Part shown: piece by piece, positions 17,811 to 18,269 of the stretch
Position numbering within the stretch: the first letter of the stretch is position 1
How the letters are laid out: the number at the start of each line of letters is the position of its first letter
Assembly (NCBI GenBank): GCA_015478945.1
Contig: JABUQX010095304.1
Span: forward strand, 1 to 18,269
Reading direction: 5' to 3'
Length of the DNA: 18,269 nucleotides
Source of the DNA: Trachelipus rathkii
Taxonomy: Eukaryota > Arthropoda > Malacostraca > Isopoda > Trachelipodidae
Notes under the pieces: model-generated
What the model saw: only the letters and a program-made list of their open reading frames with translations
Database searches by the model: none
Told to the model about the DNA's origin: nothing
Translations under genes and position numbers: made by a program

Positions 17811-18269
17811 TTGTTAATTTTACCTCACCAAACTATTGATTTAGGGGCGGTTAGCATCTGAGCTATCATTCGAATGGCGGGTAAAAAAAATAAAATGGAG
17901 TTCTTTATGCTAACCCCTGCGGAAATAGGCTAACATTCACATATGTTCACTAAATAATAATCGCTAACATAGCAATCATAGAACTAAGAAATATGGTACA
18001 GATGCTTCTTCAACACAACTTTACACCACCCACCCCAAATTATCAAAGTTTTCCCCTCCACACCAGTAATTATCTACAATTGCATAGAGATCGTGACGTA
18101 TTCCAAATTTTCAATTATCTTCTTTAGTTTCCGATTTTATTTTATGAATAATCTACTGCAAACAAATTTTCGCTATGCAATAAAGTTTACCATGTGAAAA
18201 CTGAACTTCGAATAGGGGTTTACAATGCAAACCTATACATAGACTAGCGCATGAATAATACTAATCATC
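17811..18269. other. A/C-rich tail of the window, possible fragment of the same repeat
   Basis: CTAACATAGCAATCATAGAACTAAGAAATATGG near 17966-17998 (given here in two parts: CTAACATAGCAATCATAG, then AACTAAGAAATATGG) resembles the segment at 17626-17655, hinting at another copy fragment. The rest shows no gene or motif. Confidence 0.35.

Overview
The window is AT-rich eukaryotic DNA made almost entirely of simple repeats and decayed transposable elements. No intact host gene, tRNA, rRNA or CRISPR array can be supported. There are no operons or closely packed ORFs. About 15% of the window is imperfect (AT)n/(TA)n microsatellite in more than a dozen tracts, and (ATT)n, (GA)n, (AAAT)n and AAC-rich tracts are also present. 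A jockey-like LINE, an RTE-like LINE tail and microsatellite of this density fit an arthropod, most plausibly a decapod crustacean such as a shrimp or crab. That assignment is inference from repeat content, not from a marker gene.

Left part (1-5050): AT tracts flank a jockey-type non-LTR retrotransposon remnant on the + strand (about 1200-3560). Pieces of its endonuclease, early reverse transcriptase, and thumb and C-terminal regions are readable, but the reverse transcriptase catalytic core is missing. Two related short repeat modules lie in opposite orientation on either side of it, near 618-672 and 3885-3945. The right-hand one belongs to a minus-strand retroposon-like sequence with a 69-base poly-T (poly-A tail) at 3750-3818. 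A six-copy minisatellite with a 38-40 bp unit follows at 4791-5026.

Middle part (5050-11520): a short hAT-like nonautonomous element with a near-perfect 8 bp target duplication lies at 6131-6289. After a GA tract and a long AT tract comes the 3' end of an RTE-like LINE (about 7779-8448), ending in a GAT-rich tail. Beyond it are unidentified decayed coding-like stretches on the minus strand (8989-9861) and a purine-rich coding-like block on the + strand (10340-11266).

Right part (11520-18269): a second unidentified minus-strand decayed gene lies at about 12036-12700. Two diverged copies of a dispersed repeat (about 12943-13215 and 13990-14265) sit either side of a speculative small ORF and an (ATT)n tract. 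Two strong hairpins lie at 14284-14342. From about 15255 onwards there is an old tandem duplication with a period near 541 bp, with a further partial copy at 17585-17810. These pieces do not form a pathway: the window reads as a repeat graveyard, and I found no convincing new biological system.
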